6,901 bases of DNA from Pseudomonadota bacterium (GCA_015222915.1 JADFWE010000394.1:1-6901), one strand, 5' to 3'. Shown: positions 1 through 6,787, numbered from the stretch's first letter. The notes: a model not told the origin generated them from the letters alone. Numbers and translations are program-made.

Positions 1-121
1 TTCTAGCCGTATTCGGAAGTCGGGCTAAATTTTATCTTTATCTTCCAGGTGTTCTTCTCAGAGGGATGCTTCTAGTGTGTTAATATTTATCAAAATCTAA
101 AGTTATGGCTTGTTAAACGAT
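1..121. other. Leader/intergenic DNA upstream of aroC
   Basis: No gene can be supported. The stretch is AT-rich towards its right end (TTAATATTTAT around 80-90), compatible with a promoter for aroC, but no convincing -35 box sits at the right distance. A frame open from base 3 to the TAA at 81-83 could be the tail of an upstream gene cut by the window edge, but its 26 residues match nothing I recognise. A short inverted repeat (TAGCC 4-8, GGCTA 23-27) followed by AAATTTT might be a weak terminator of an upstream gene. Confidence 0.3.
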
Positions 122-1219
122 ATGTCTGGAAATTCAATAGGAAAACTCTTTAGCGTCACCACTGCCGGGGAGTCACACGGTGCCGGTTTGATCGGTATCG
201 TCGATGGTTGCCCGCCGGGTATCGAACTGTGTGAGGAAGATTTGCAGCTGGATCTGGATCGACGTAAACCGGGTACTTCCCGCCACACTACACAGCGCCG
301 TGAAGATGATAGAGTCAAAATATTCTCTGGTGTATTTGAAGGCAAGACCACCGGCACCAGCATCGGCCTGGTGATCGAGAACACTGATCAGCGCTCGAAA
401 GATTATGGCGATATCATGGACCGTTTCCGCCCCGGTCATGCCGATTACACTTACCAGCAGAAATACGGTATCCGTGATTATCGCGGCGGTGGCCGTTCTT
501 CTGCACGTGAGACGGCGATGCGTGTTGCTGCCGGTGGCATCGCTAAAAAGTTCCTGAAAGACCGTTATGGCATCAATATCTACGGTTATATGTCTCAGCT
601 TGGGCCCATCGAGATGCCGATGCTGGACTTGGCCGAGATCAATAACAATGCTTTTTTCTGCGGTGACGTGTCAAAGATAGAAGAACTTGAAAGCTATATG
701 GATGCGCTGCGCAAAGAAGGTAACTCTGTCGGCGGCAAGATCACCGTGGTCGCAGAGAATGTGCCGCCGGGCCTTGGTGAGCCGGTGTTCGACCGACTCG
801 ATGCGGATATCGCGCATGCCATGATGGGCATTAACGCGGCCAAGGGGGTCGAGATCGGAGACGGTTTTGGCTGTGTGGCAGCCAGGGGTACCGAGTTCCG
901 TGATGAGATTACCCCCGAAGGTTTCAAGACCAACCATGCCGGCGGTGTGCTGGGTGGAATATCTTCAGGCCAGAACATCGTCGCACATACGGCGTTTAAA
1001 CCGACGTCCAGTATCCGGCTCTCCGGTGACACTGTCGATATCGAAGGTAATGCTACTGATGTCGTCACCCATGGTCGTCACGACCCGTGTGTGGCGATCC
1101 GTGCTACTCCTATCTGTGAAGCAATGCTGGCGATCGTGCTGTGTGATCATATGTTGCGCCAGCGTGGGCAGAATATGGATGTGCATTCACAGACGCCGGT
1201 CATACCCTCGCATACATAA
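122..1219 (+). CDS. aroC: Chorismate synthase (EC 4.2.3.5)
   Basis: Converts 5-enolpyruvylshikimate-3-phosphate to chorismate in the cytoplasm, using reduced FMN; this is the last common step to aromatic amino acids, folate and quinones. The protein is complete at 365 residues (E. coli AroC is about 361). Family signatures are all present: GESHG at residues 16-20 near the N-terminus, RPGHAD at 103-108, [11 protein letters not shown] at 122-132, [13 protein letters not shown] at 271-283 and GRHDPC at 318-323. His19 and His106 correspond to the two conserved catalytic histidines known in the family. The ATG at 122 was chosen because [10 protein letters not shown] aligns with the usual MAGNTIGQLF start; an in-frame TTG at 110 would add only four residues. 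No clear Shine-Dalgarno sequence precedes it. The C-terminal tail after about residue 350 is not conserved in my recollection of the family. Nothing looks damaged. Confidence 0.98.
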   Translation: MSGNSIGKLFSVTTAGESHGAGLIGIVDGCPPGIELCEEDLQLDLDRRKPGTSRHTTQRREDDRVKIFSGVFEGKTTGTSIGLVIENTDQRSKDYGDIMDRFRPGHADYTYQQKYGIRDYRGGGRSSARETAMRVAAGGIAKKFLKDRYGINIYGYMSQLGPIEMPMLDLAEINNNAFFCGDVSKIEELESYMDALRKEGNSVGGKITVVAENVPPGLGEPVFDRLDADIAHAMMGINAAKGVEIGDGFGCVAARGTEFRDEITPEGFKTNHAGGVLGGISSGQNIVAHTAFKPTSSIRLSGDTVDIEGNATDVVTHGRHDPCVAIRATPICEAMLAIVLCDHMLRQRGQNMDVHSQTPVIPSHT

Positions 1220-1252
1220 ACCTCATCTTCACTTGTAACACAAAGAGACGTC

Positions 1253-1319
1253 TGCAGAAAAAATCTGTTGCTGCGAATATAACCGCGCAGCAGCGGTTAA
1301 TGTCGATATGTTCTCTGCA
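1253..1319. other. Overlapping small hairpins in the aroC-MFS spacer
   Basis: The 152-bp spacer between aroC and the transporter holds three inverted repeats. GTTGCTGCG (1267-1275) pairs with CGCAGCAGC (1286-1294) with one G-T wobble and a 10-nt loop. AACCGC (1281-1286) pairs with GCGGTT (1293-1298) around a 6-nt loop, and it uses bases of the first stem, so the two are mutually exclusive. TGCAGA (1253-1258) and TCTGCA (1314-1319) could close an outer stem around both. No T-run follows, so this is not a standard intrinsic terminator. A function (weak termination, mRNA end stabilisation) is only inference. Confidence 0.35.
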
Positions 1320-1371
1320 AATACCTTAATATCGATGCCTGACGTATCTGTAACACATATCAAATCATAAA

Positions 1372-2529
1372 ATGACTAGCCAGACCGTTACCTCTACAGT
1401 TCCTTACTGGCGTCTCAGCAGTTTTTATTTTTTCTACTTTGCTTCGCTCGGTATCCTGGTTCCCTACTGGAGTCCGTATCTGAAGTCTCTGGGTTATAAC
1501 AGTCTGACCATCGGCAGTCTGGTCGCTATCCTGCCGGCGACAAAACTGGTGGCACCATATATCTGGGGCTGGCTGGCGGACCATACCCGCCGCTCGATAC
1601 TGATCATCCGTGTCACCAGTGTACTGGCGTTAGTAAGTTTCTCGCTGGTCTTCGTCAGCCAGCAACTATGGTGGCTGGCATCTGCCATGTTGCTGTTCAG
1701 CTTCTTCTGGAATGCGACCCTGCCTCAATTCGAGGCGCTAACCCTGAACCATCTGGGCGACGATAGTCATCGCTACAGCATGGTGCGTCTGTGGGGTTCG
1801 CTGGGATTCATCGTTATCGTGGTCCTGATGGGGAGTCTGCTGGAAAATAATACTGCAGATATTATCCCACTGGTGGTTCTGATCAGTTTTGTCTTCATCG
1901 CCATCAGCAGTTTTGCTGTACCGGAAAAATTGAATATTCCACACGCCGAACACTCGCCGATCTGGCAGGTGATAAAGCAGCCGAAAGTGCTGGCATTCCT
2001 CATCGTCTGCTTTTTGATGTTATGCAGCCACGGGCCGTATTACACGTTTTACACCATCTATCTGGAAGACCTGGGTTACAGCTCGAAGATGATCGGTATC
2101 CTGTGGGCGGTCGGCGTACTGGCAGAGGTGGCAATCTTTATGATGATGCATCGCCTGTTACCGCTCTACGGGGCGCGCAAGCTATTACTGGTTACCTTGT
2201 TGCTGACTTCACTGCGCTGGCTGCTGATCGGTTTTTATGCCGATGAATTGATCATATTGTTCATCGCGCAACTGCTGCATGCATTTTCCTTCGGGGTTTT
2301 TCACTCGGTCGGTATCTCACTGGTGCATGAATATTTCACCGGCAGCCATCAGGGAAGGGGGCAGGCACTCTACTCCAGTGTCAGCTTTGGCGGCGGTGTT
2401 GCGGTGGGTACGCTGGTCAGTGGTCTGGTCTGGGATCTATGGGGAGCTGGCCTGCTGTTTACCCTGGCTTCTGCCTGTACGTTGCTGGCAACGGTCATCG
2501 TATGGAAATTTATCCAGCCACCGGCTTAA
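1372..2529 (+). CDS. MFS transporter, HcaT-like (PPP / MFS_1_like family)
   Basis: An inner-membrane secondary transporter of the major facilitator superfamily, 385 residues, complete, with a hydrophobicity pattern fitting 12 helices. The first helix begins near residue 14, a polar central loop lies near 183-205 (PEKLNIPHAEHSP), and the last helix ends about residue 379. The motif-A-like loop between helices 2 and 3 reads GWLADHTRR (66-74). RLWGSLGFI (139-147) and GRGQALYSS (328-336) are patterns I associate with the family that includes E. coli HcaT (3-phenylpropionate transporter) and nucleoside-permease-like proteins. The substrate cannot be read from the sequence, and an hcaT name would over-claim. 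The ATG at 1372 has no recognisable Shine-Dalgarno sequence (upstream is CACATATCAAATCATAAA). It is 152 bp downstream of aroC on the same strand, so co-transcription is possible but not shown. Its TAA overlaps the stop of the reverse-strand remnant. Confidence 0.87.
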   Translation: MTSQTVTSTVPYWRLSSFYFFYFASLGILVPYWSPYLKSLGYNSLTIGSLVAILPATKLVAPYIWGWLADHTRRSILIIRVTSVLALVSFSLVFVSQQLWWLASAMLLFSFFWNATLPQFEALTLNHLGDDSHRYSMVRLWGSLGFIVIVVLMGSLLENNTADIIPLVVLISFVFIAISSFAVPEKLNIPHAEHSPIWQVIKQPKVLAFLIVCFLMLCSHGPYYTFYTIYLEDLGYSSKMIGILWAVGVLAEVAIFMMMHRLLPLYGARKLLLVTLLLTSLRWLLIGFYADELIILFIAQLLHAFSFGVFHSVGISLVHEYFTGSHQGRGQALYSSVSFGGGVAVGTLVSGLVWDLWGAGLLFTLASACTLLATVIVWKFIQPPA

Positions 2530-2786
2530 TCTAAGGTTCGGCGTTTTATAAACCCTGCCTGCATATCTATATCGGCGATGCCGGTGATGGCATCGATACT
2601 TCTTACATAGCCGTAGACGAAATAGAGCGATCCTGCATCACGGGTAACAGTCGGCTCGCCGATGGCGATGATCTTGCCCAGTGGTGTGTCACCCTGATCT
2701 TTTTCCAGAACGGTAACCGGTGTGCCCCGGTTACTGTCATCGGCGCAGTCTGTTGCCGCGTCATTATTAACGAAACCCTGACTTGA
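2526..2786 (-). pseudogene. Startless open frame, probable 3' remnant of a gene
   Basis: On the reverse strand a frame stays open for 86 codons, from just after a TGA (2787-2789) to the TAA at 2526-2528. It has no ATG, GTG or TTG near its beginning; the first ATG is about 12 codons from the end. Translation looks protein-like rather than random: an acidic stretch (CADDSNRGTPVTVLEKDQGD), then alternating hydrophobic strands including PLGKIIAIGEP and SLYFVYGYVRSIDAITG, ending AGFIKRRTLD. Codon choice (GCC, ATC, GAT) resembles neighbouring genes. It begins 19 bp after the LysR stop in the same direction and ends by overlapping the convergent transporter stop. I read it as the C-terminal part of a decayed gene. 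The strand pattern faintly recalls a hotdog-type thioesterase end, but this is only an impression. A non-coding open frame remains possible. Confidence 0.4.
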
Positions 2787-2790
2787 TCAG

Positions 2791-2806
2791 AGCATTCTCA
2801 AATGCT
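2791..2806. other. Small perfect hairpin at the end of the LysR gene
   Basis: AGCATT (2791-2796) and AATGCT (2801-2806) form a 6-bp perfect stem with a 4-nt loop, touching the last base of the LysR stop codon. On the LysR strand it is not followed by a T-run (next bases CTGATCAAG), so it is at best a weak or Rho-assisted end of transcription. Confidence 0.3.
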
Positions 2807-3669
2807 TACCTGTTTTTAAGGTTTTCAAGCAAGGCCGCTGCCGAGTTTGATAAAGTTCGTGATGCATGCAGCAGTACACCGAGGTGTCTCTCCATTTTTA
2901 CATCTCTAATCTTTAATCTGTGCAGTGATTTATCGATCATTGACTCAGGCAGTACGCCCCAGCCCAAACCGTTTTGTATCATCGCCTTGATGGTCTCGAG
3001 ATAATTGGATTCCATGATGATCTTGATATTTGAATCCAGTTTTAAAGCTCGATCGATGATGTCACGCGTATGCGTGCTGTGTGATTGTATTAATACACCG
3101 TGTTCTGCCAGCTGTTTTCTGGTTACGGTTTTTTGTTTCGCTAATGGGTGATCATTAGCAACAACGCACTGCATAGGGTCAGACCATACAGGGATGGTAG
3201 TAAATGGTTTATCGATGGTATCGGGCAAGGTGATGAGCGCTATTTCGATCTCACCTTTTAAGATCAATGCCGCTGCCTGTTCAGAATCCATAAACTGGAT
3301 ATCCAGCTCGACTTTTGGATGCTGCCTGGTGTAATCGCGTAATACCGGTGGTAGGCGGTGCAGGCCAATGTGATGGCTGGTGCCGAATCTTAGGTGACCG
3401 CTAACATCTGTTCTCAAGGCGCTGATGATACGTTCGCTCTCATTCAGTTCTGCCAGTATGCGTTGATAACTTGGCACCAGTGCTGCGCCGGCCTGAGTGA
3501 GTTGAACGTTTTTACCTAGGCGGTCAAATAGCTGGCAGTCGAGGGAGAACTCCATGGTGGATATACGTTTACTGATGGCCGGTTGTGTGATGAACAGTTT
3601 GTCTGCCGCGCGCGAGAATGAACCGGTCTCTGCCACCATCAAAAATGCGCGGATGTTATGTATGTCCAT
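2806..3669 (-). CDS. LysR-type transcriptional regulator, divergent from the leu operon
   Basis: A DNA-binding regulator of 287 residues, within the usual LysR range (about 290-310). The N-terminal winged helix-turn-helix is clear: MDIHNIRAFLMVAETGSFSR, then AADKLFITQPAISKRI up to residue 36, followed by LFDRLGKNVQLTQAG (47-61). A linker helix (about 65-88) leads into the periplasmic-binding-like effector domain from about residue 91 (GHLRFGTSHHIG). I chose the ATG at 3667-3669 because MDIHNIRAF is the standard LysR beginning and AAAAGG lies upstream; a start 16 codons earlier would translate the intergenic inverted repeat (MPRFACNDGAA), which is surely not protein. It is divergent from the PEBP-leuC-leuD block, the classical arrangement for a LysR protein controlling its neighbour, so leucine-operon control with a pathway metabolite as effector is the leading inference. 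The effector is unknown. Confidence 0.93.
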   Translation of the reverse strand: MDIHNIRAFLMVAETGSFSRAADKLFITQPAISKRISTMEFSLDCQLFDRLGKNVQLTQAGAALVPSYQRILAELNESERIISALRTDVSGHLRFGTSHHIGLHRLPPVLRDYTRQHPKVELDIQFMDSEQAAALILKGEIEIALITLPDTIDKPFTTIPVWSDPMQCVVANDHPLAKQKTVTRKQLAEHGVLIQSHSTHTRDIIDRALKLDSNIKIIMESNYLETIKAMIQNGLGWGVLPESMIDKSLHRLKIRDVKMERHLGVLLHASRTLSNSAAALLENLKNR

Positions 3670-3692
3670 AATTATAAAGCCTTTTGCTGCCC

Positions 3693-3756
3693 CGTCATTG
3701 CAAGCGAAGCGCGGCAATCTTCTGCATGGGATTGCCGCGCTTCGCTTGCAATGACG
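3693..3756. repeat. Perfect 27-bp inverted repeat (REP/MITE-like)
   Basis: The left arm (3693-3719, starting CGTCATTGCAAGCGAAGC) and right arm (3730-3756) are exact reverse complements over 27 bp, separated by a 10-nt loop TTCTGCATGG. The arm sequence resembles a dispersed repeat I recall from many proteobacterial genomes (CGTCATTGCGAGCGAAGCG...CAATC type), so this is probably a copy of a genome-wide repetitive element and not a site unique to this locus. It lies 23 bp upstream of the LysR start codon and would form a very strong stem-loop if transcribed in either direction. No transposase is nearby, and no clear target-site duplication flanks it. Confidence 0.9.
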
Positions 3757-3762
3757 ATAACT

Positions 3763-3791
3763 ATTATATTATTTGCTAGCTCTTCAAGTTT
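3763..3791 (-). promoter_or_regulatory. Candidate promoter of the LysR gene
   Basis: On the reverse strand a perfect TATAAT lies at 3768-3763. A -35 element at the standard 17-bp distance would be AAACTT (3791-3786), a poor match, which could mean activator dependence or autoregulation. If transcription started about 7 bases downstream, near 3756, the RNA would begin with the complete 27-bp inverted repeat and then reach the LysR ATG. Assigned by eye only. Confidence 0.3.
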
Positions 3792-3792
3792 T

Positions 3793-3822
3793 TTGTACTG
3801 GACAGTATATTTCATGTATAAC
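3793..3822 (+). promoter_or_regulatory. Candidate upstream promoter for PEBP-leuC-leuD
   Basis: TTGTAC (3793-3798) and TATAAC (3817-3822) are separated by 18 bp, an acceptable sigma-70 layout pointing towards the PEBP gene. TTCAT (3811-3815) and ATGAA (3831-3835) form a short inverted repeat across its downstream part that might belong to a LysR operator, but these are only 5-bp arms. The whole zone 3757-3910 is strongly AT-rich, so chance matches are likely. Confidence 0.28.
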
Positions 3823-3854
3823 CAAAAGTAATGAATTATATAAATAATATGAAT

Positions 3855-3883
3855 TTGTTTTATATTGTAAAAACCACTATTCT
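3855..3883 (+). promoter_or_regulatory. Candidate proximal promoter for PEBP-leuC-leuD
   Basis: TTGTTT (3855-3860) and TATTCT (3878-3883) are spaced by exactly 17 bp, with transcription expected near 3890, giving a leader of about 35 nt before the PEBP ATG. This leader is too short for a leucine-rich attenuator peptide and none is seen, which favours control by the divergent LysR protein over ribosome-mediated attenuation. Visual assignment in AT-rich DNA. Confidence 0.33.
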
Positions 3884-3924
3884 TGTTACATCAAAAACAA
3901 CTCTGAAAAAGGGAGGGAGTGCCC

Positions 3925-4473
3925 ATGTTTAAACCGCTTGTATATAAAACAATGATTTTTACACTGTTGTTTGTAATAACAGCCAATGTGTCAGCAGAAG
4001 GATTTTATCTTAGCAGCAACGATATCCAGGGGCAGATTGCCAATGACCAGGTATTTAACAGTTTTGGCTGCAGCGGTAAAAATATCTCGCCACAGTTAAG
4101 CTGGAGTGATGCACCGGCGGGCACTAAAAGTTTTGCGATAACGGCTTATGACCCCGATGCACCCACCGGCAGCGGCTGGTGGCACTGGGTGGTTTTTAAT
4201 ATCAAACCAGTGGTTGACCATATAAATGCCGGCGACAGCGGTAACAGTATGCCGAAGGGTTCGATCGAAAGTATGACCAGTTACGGCAGCAGTGGTTTTG
4301 GCGGTGCGTGCCCGCCAAAAGGGGATAAACCGCATCGTTATATCTTTACGGTGTATGCCTTGAATACTGAAAAAATTGAACAGAACTCAGATGCCCGTCC
4401 TGAATTGATCGGTTTCTTTTTAAATAGCCACGCCATTGCCAAAGCGAGCATCATGGCCTATTACGGCCGTTAA
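3925..4473 (+). CDS. Exported PEBP-family protein (YbhB/YbcL-like)
   Basis: A 182-residue protein of the phosphatidylethanolamine-binding / Raf-kinase-inhibitor-like family. Residues 1-24 form a signal peptide: Lys3 and Lys8, hydrophobic IFTLLFVITA (11-20), and a cleavage site after VSA (22-24). Family motifs follow in order: FGCSGKNISPQLSW (47-60), APAGTKSFAIT (63-73), YDPDAPTGSGWWHWV (75-89) with the ligand-pocket Asp and His, and YGSSGFGGACPPKGDKPHRY (120-139). Cys49 and Cys129 could form a disulfide in the periplasm (inference). The ATG at 3925 is preferred to a GTG at 3919 because GGGAGGGAG (3911-3919) is well spaced only for the ATG. It lies 19 bp upstream of leuC on the same strand, so it is probably the first gene of the leucine transcription unit. 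The ligand and role are unknown in bacterial homologues of this type; a metabolic link to leucine is not evident. Confidence 0.92.
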   Translation: MFKPLVYKTMIFTLLFVITANVSAEGFYLSSNDIQGQIANDQVFNSFGCSGKNISPQLSWSDAPAGTKSFAITAYDPDAPTGSGWWHWVVFNIKPVVDHINAGDSGNSMPKGSIESMTSYGSSGFGGACPPKGDKPHRYIFTVYALNTEKIEQNSDARPELIGFFLNSHAIAKASIMAYYGR

Positions 4474-4492
4474 ACACGGTAGATGATTTTAT

Positions 4493-5896
4493 ATGAACAA
4501 AGCAAAAACCCTTTACGATAAATTGTGGGATGACCACGTAGTGCGCAGTGAAGAAGACGGTACTGCATTATTGTATATCGATCGTCACCTGGTGCATGAA
4601 GTGACTTCACCGCAGGCATTTGAAGGCTTGCGTATAGCCGGCCGCCAGCCATGGCGAAGCAGTTCGATCGTTGCGGTGCCTGACCACAACGTGCCCACGA
4701 CAGACCGCAGCCAGGGAATTACCGACCCAGTCGCCAGGCTGCAGGTTGAAACGCTGGATAACAATTGTAAAGAGTTTGGCCTGACAGAGTTCGATATGTC
4801 TGACATCCGTCAGGGCATCGTGCATGTGATCGGTCCGGAGCAGGGTGCTACCTTACCTGGCATGACCGTGGTCTGTGGAGATTCACATACTTCGACCCAC
4901 GGTGCCTTCGGTGCGCTGGCTTTTGGCATCGGTACTTCAGAAGTCGAACACGTGCTGGCGACGCAGTGCCTGATGCAGAATAAAAGCATGAATATGCTGG
5001 TCTCGGTCGATGGCGAAGTGCCGGCAGGTGTCACTGCCAAAGATATCGTGCTGGCCATCATCGGTGAGCTGGGCACCGCCGGTGGTACCGGTTATGCCAT
5101 CGAGTTTGGTGGCGATGCTATCAGTGCTCTGTCCATCGAAGGCCGTATGACAGTGTGCAATATGGCGATCGAGGCCGGTGCCCGTGCCGGTATGGTCGCT
5201 GTCGATGAGACCACGACCGAGTATGTCAGCGGCAGACCTTATTCGCCTACCGGCGACACGCTGGAAAAAGCGAAGGCTTACTGGTCGACTTTATACAGTG
5301 ATGACGGCGCACATTTTGATAAGGTGATACATCTCGATGCGGCGGACATCAAACCTCAGGTTACCTGGGGGACATCACCGGAGATGGTGGTGGCTATCGA
5401 TTCACTGGTGCCGGATCCGGACGATGTCAGTGATAAGGTGAAAGCGGACGGCATGCGTAAAGCGTTGGCTTACATGGGGCTTGAGGCCGGAACACCGATC
5501 GATGAGATCAGTGTCGATAAAGTATTTATCGGTTCGTGCACCAACTCGCGTATCGAGGACCTGCGTGATGCGGCGAAAGTTGCGCAGGGAAAAAAGGTGG
5601 CAGGCAATATCAAACTGGCCCTGGTTGTTCCGGGTTCAGGTCTGGTAAAAAAACAGGCGGAGGAAGAAGGTCTGGACAAGATCTTTATCGATGCCGGATT
5701 CGAATGGCGTGAGCCGGGCTGTTCTATGTGCCTGGCGATGAATGCTGATCGCCTGGAACCGGGTGAACGCTGTGCCTCGACATCGAACCGTAATTTTGAA
5801 GGCCGTCAGGGCCAGGGTGGTAGAACACATCTGGTGAGCCCGGCGATGGCTGCAGCAGCAGCGGTTAACGGCCACTTTACGGCTTTGCAGGTGTGA
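4493..5896 (+). CDS. leuC: 3-isopropylmalate dehydratase, large subunit (EC 4.2.1.33)
   Basis: With LeuD it isomerises 2-isopropylmalate to 3-isopropylmalate through an aconitase-type dehydration/hydration, the second step of leucine synthesis. The 467 residues match the usual length (E. coli 466). The start [17 protein letters not shown] is typical. [20 protein letters not shown] (127-146) is the conserved aconitase-family segment, followed by [12 protein letters not shown] (147-158). The [4Fe-4S] cysteines are Cys349 (in FIGSCTNSR), Cys410 and Cys413 (in [11 protein letters not shown]), equivalent to the known E. coli triad. [10 protein letters not shown] (431-440) and the alanine-rich [14 protein letters not shown] end are intact. 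Only 19 bp separate it from the PEBP gene, and its own ribosome-binding site is weak, suggesting dependence on upstream translation. The lipoprotein gene follows after 30 bp. Confidence 0.98.
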   Translation: MNKAKTLYDKLWDDHVVRSEEDGTALLYIDRHLVHEVTSPQAFEGLRIAGRQPWRSSSIVAVPDHNVPTTDRSQGITDPVARLQVETLDNNCKEFGLTEFDMSDIRQGIVHVIGPEQGATLPGMTVVCGDSHTSTHGAFGALAFGIGTSEVEHVLATQCLMQNKSMNMLVSVDGEVPAGVTAKDIVLAIIGELGTAGGTGYAIEFGGDAISALSIEGRMTVCNMAIEAGARAGMVAVDETTTEYVSGRPYSPTGDTLEKAKAYWSTLYSDDGAHFDKVIHLDAADIKPQVTWGTSPEMVVAIDSLVPDPDDVSDKVKADGMRKALAYMGLEAGTPIDEISVDKVFIGSCTNSRIEDLRDAAKVAQGKKVAGNIKLALVVPGSGLVKKQAEEEGLDKIFIDAGFEWREPGCSMCLAMNADRLEPGERCASTSNRNFEGRQGQGGRTHLVSPAMAAAAAVNGHFTALQV

Positions 5897-5926
5897 ACTA
5901 ACAAACTTGAATAACGAGGAATAAAC

Positions 5927-6112
5927 ATGAAAATATTTATTATGCTGATCTTATTATTGCCTGTGATTACTGCCTGTAATTTTAAAGAAGGTTTAAAAGA
6001 AGCAGGTGATGGCGTTCAGGAGGGTGTGGGTAATGCGGGCGAAGCATTGAAAGGTGCGCCCGCTGAAGTGAGTGAAGCATCCAATAAAGCTGAAAAAGAC
6101 ATTAAGCAATAA
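5927..6112 (+). CDS. Small lipoprotein in the entericidin position
   Basis: A 61-residue protein with a short lipoprotein signal: Lys2, a hydrophobic core IFIMLILLLPV, and lipobox ITAC, so the lipidated residue would be Cys17. The mature part (17-61) is small, highly charged and rich in Gly, Ala, Glu and Lys, with repeats of the type KEGLKEAGDGVQEGVGNAGEALKG, suggesting an amphipathic helix or disordered tail. This resembles entericidin A/B-like peptides, which are shorter (about 40-48 residues), so I call the family only tentatively. Asn18 at +2 does not give the Asp inner-membrane retention signal, so outer-membrane sorting is likely. A strong site GAGGA (5916-5920) lies 6 nt before the ATG. 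A small lipoprotein between leuC and leuD is, from memory, a recurrent arrangement in beta/gammaproteobacteria. The gene ends inside a 13-bp tandem duplication. Confidence 0.8.
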   Translation: MKIFIMLILLLPVITACNFKEGLKEAGDGVQEGVGNAGEALKGAPAEVSEASNKAEKDIKQ

Positions 6113-6123
6113 CATTAAGCAAG
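6099..6123. repeat. 13-bp-period tandem duplication over the lipoprotein stop
   Basis: ACATTAAGCAA occurs at 6099-6109 and again at 6112-6122, a period of 13 bp. The first copy encodes the end of the lipoprotein (DIKQ) and leads into its TAA (6110-6112); the second is untranslated. It looks like a recent slippage duplication that lengthened the spacer to leuD. Confidence 0.75.
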
Positions 6124-6142
6124 AATCGAACCAGATACCATT

Positions 6143-6778
6143 ATGAAAGCTTTTACACAACACACGGGCATTGTCGCACCGCTGGATCGACCTAATGTCG
6201 ATACCGATGCCATCATCCCGAAGCAGTTTTTAAAATCGATAAAACGTTCTGGTTTTGGACCAAACGCGTTTGATGACTGGCGCTATCTCGATGAAGGTGG
6301 TCCTGATATCGAAAATGCAGGCCGCAGGATCAATCCTGACTTTATCCTGAATCAGTCACCGTTCGACAAGGCAACGATATTGCTTGCCCGTGAAAATTTC
6401 GGCTGTGGTTCATCGCGTGAACACGCCGTATGGGCGCTGGATGATTTCGGTTTTCGTGCTGTCATCGCGCCGAGTTTTGCCGATATCTTCTATAACAACA
6501 GTTTCAAAAATGGCCTGTTGCCGATAGTGCTGGATGCAGCGATCGTCGATGATCTGTTCGAGCGTGTAGCAGCGAACCATGGACTGGAATTGTCCATCGA
6601 CCTGGACGTACAGACCGTTAGCTGTGAAGGTGAAAAGATCGCGTCTTTTGAGATCGATGATTTTCGCAAGCATTGCATGTTAAACGGTCTGGATGATATC
6701 GCTTTGACATTGCAGCATGCCGATGAGATAAAAGTCTACGAAGATAAGCGTAAACAGACCGCACCGTGGTTGTTTTAA
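6143..6778 (+). CDS. leuD: 3-isopropylmalate dehydratase, small subunit (EC 4.2.1.33)
   Basis: The swivelling-domain subunit that combines with LeuC to form the active isomerase of leucine synthesis. At 211 residues it is slightly longer than E. coli LeuD (201). Characteristic segments: [20 protein letters not shown] (9-28), with the substrate-loop region following ([11 protein letters not shown]), [17 protein letters not shown] (83-99), and [17 protein letters not shown] (111-127). The start [11 protein letters not shown] is the usual one. It begins 30 bp after the lipoprotein stop, with no visible Shine-Dalgarno sequence (CAAGAATCGAACCAGATACCATT precedes it in two parts: CAAGAATCGAA, CCAGATACCATT). 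It is intact. leuB would be expected next, but a repeat element follows instead, up to the window end. Confidence 0.98.
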   Translation: MKAFTQHTGIVAPLDRPNVDTDAIIPKQFLKSIKRSGFGPNAFDDWRYLDEGGPDIENAGRRINPDFILNQSPFDKATILLARENFGCGSSREHAVWALDDFGFRAVIAPSFADIFYNNSFKNGLLPIVLDAAIVDDLFERVAANHGLELSIDLDVQTVSCEGEKIASFEIDDFRKHCMLNGLDDIALTLQHADEIKVYEDKRKQTAPWLF

Positions 6779-6787
6779 CAGGACAAG

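Noticed and set aside
4..34. Possible intrinsic terminator of an upstream gene (TAGCC/GGCTA stem, then AAATTTT).
   Set aside because: The stem is only 5 bp with a 14-nt loop and the T-tract is short; the upstream gene is not in the window to give context.
694..1068. Long reverse-strand frame inside aroC (124 codons).
   Set aside because: It lies fully within a clear chorismate synthase gene, has low-complexity Ser/Pro/Ala content and no recognisable family; it is a shadow frame.
1372..2529. Naming the transporter hcaT.
   Set aside because: Family-level similarity only; there are no phenylpropionate catabolic genes around it and the substrate cannot be deduced.
3670..3717. Upstream extension of the LysR protein by 16 residues.
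   Set aside because: The extra residues are a translation of the inverted repeat's left arm; the standard LysR N-terminus begins at the ATG at 3667-3669.
3670..3924. Leucine attenuator or T-box/riboswitch ahead of the leu operon.
   Set aside because: No leucine-codon-rich peptide, no terminator/antiterminator pair on the forward strand and only a short probable leader.
3831..3932. A 33-codon forward frame (ATG at 3831) ending 8 bp inside the PEBP gene, considered as a leader peptide.
   Set aside because: No Shine-Dalgarno sequence, no run of leucine codons, AT-rich composition typical of a promoter zone, and its start would lie upstream of the better promoter candidate at 3855-3883.
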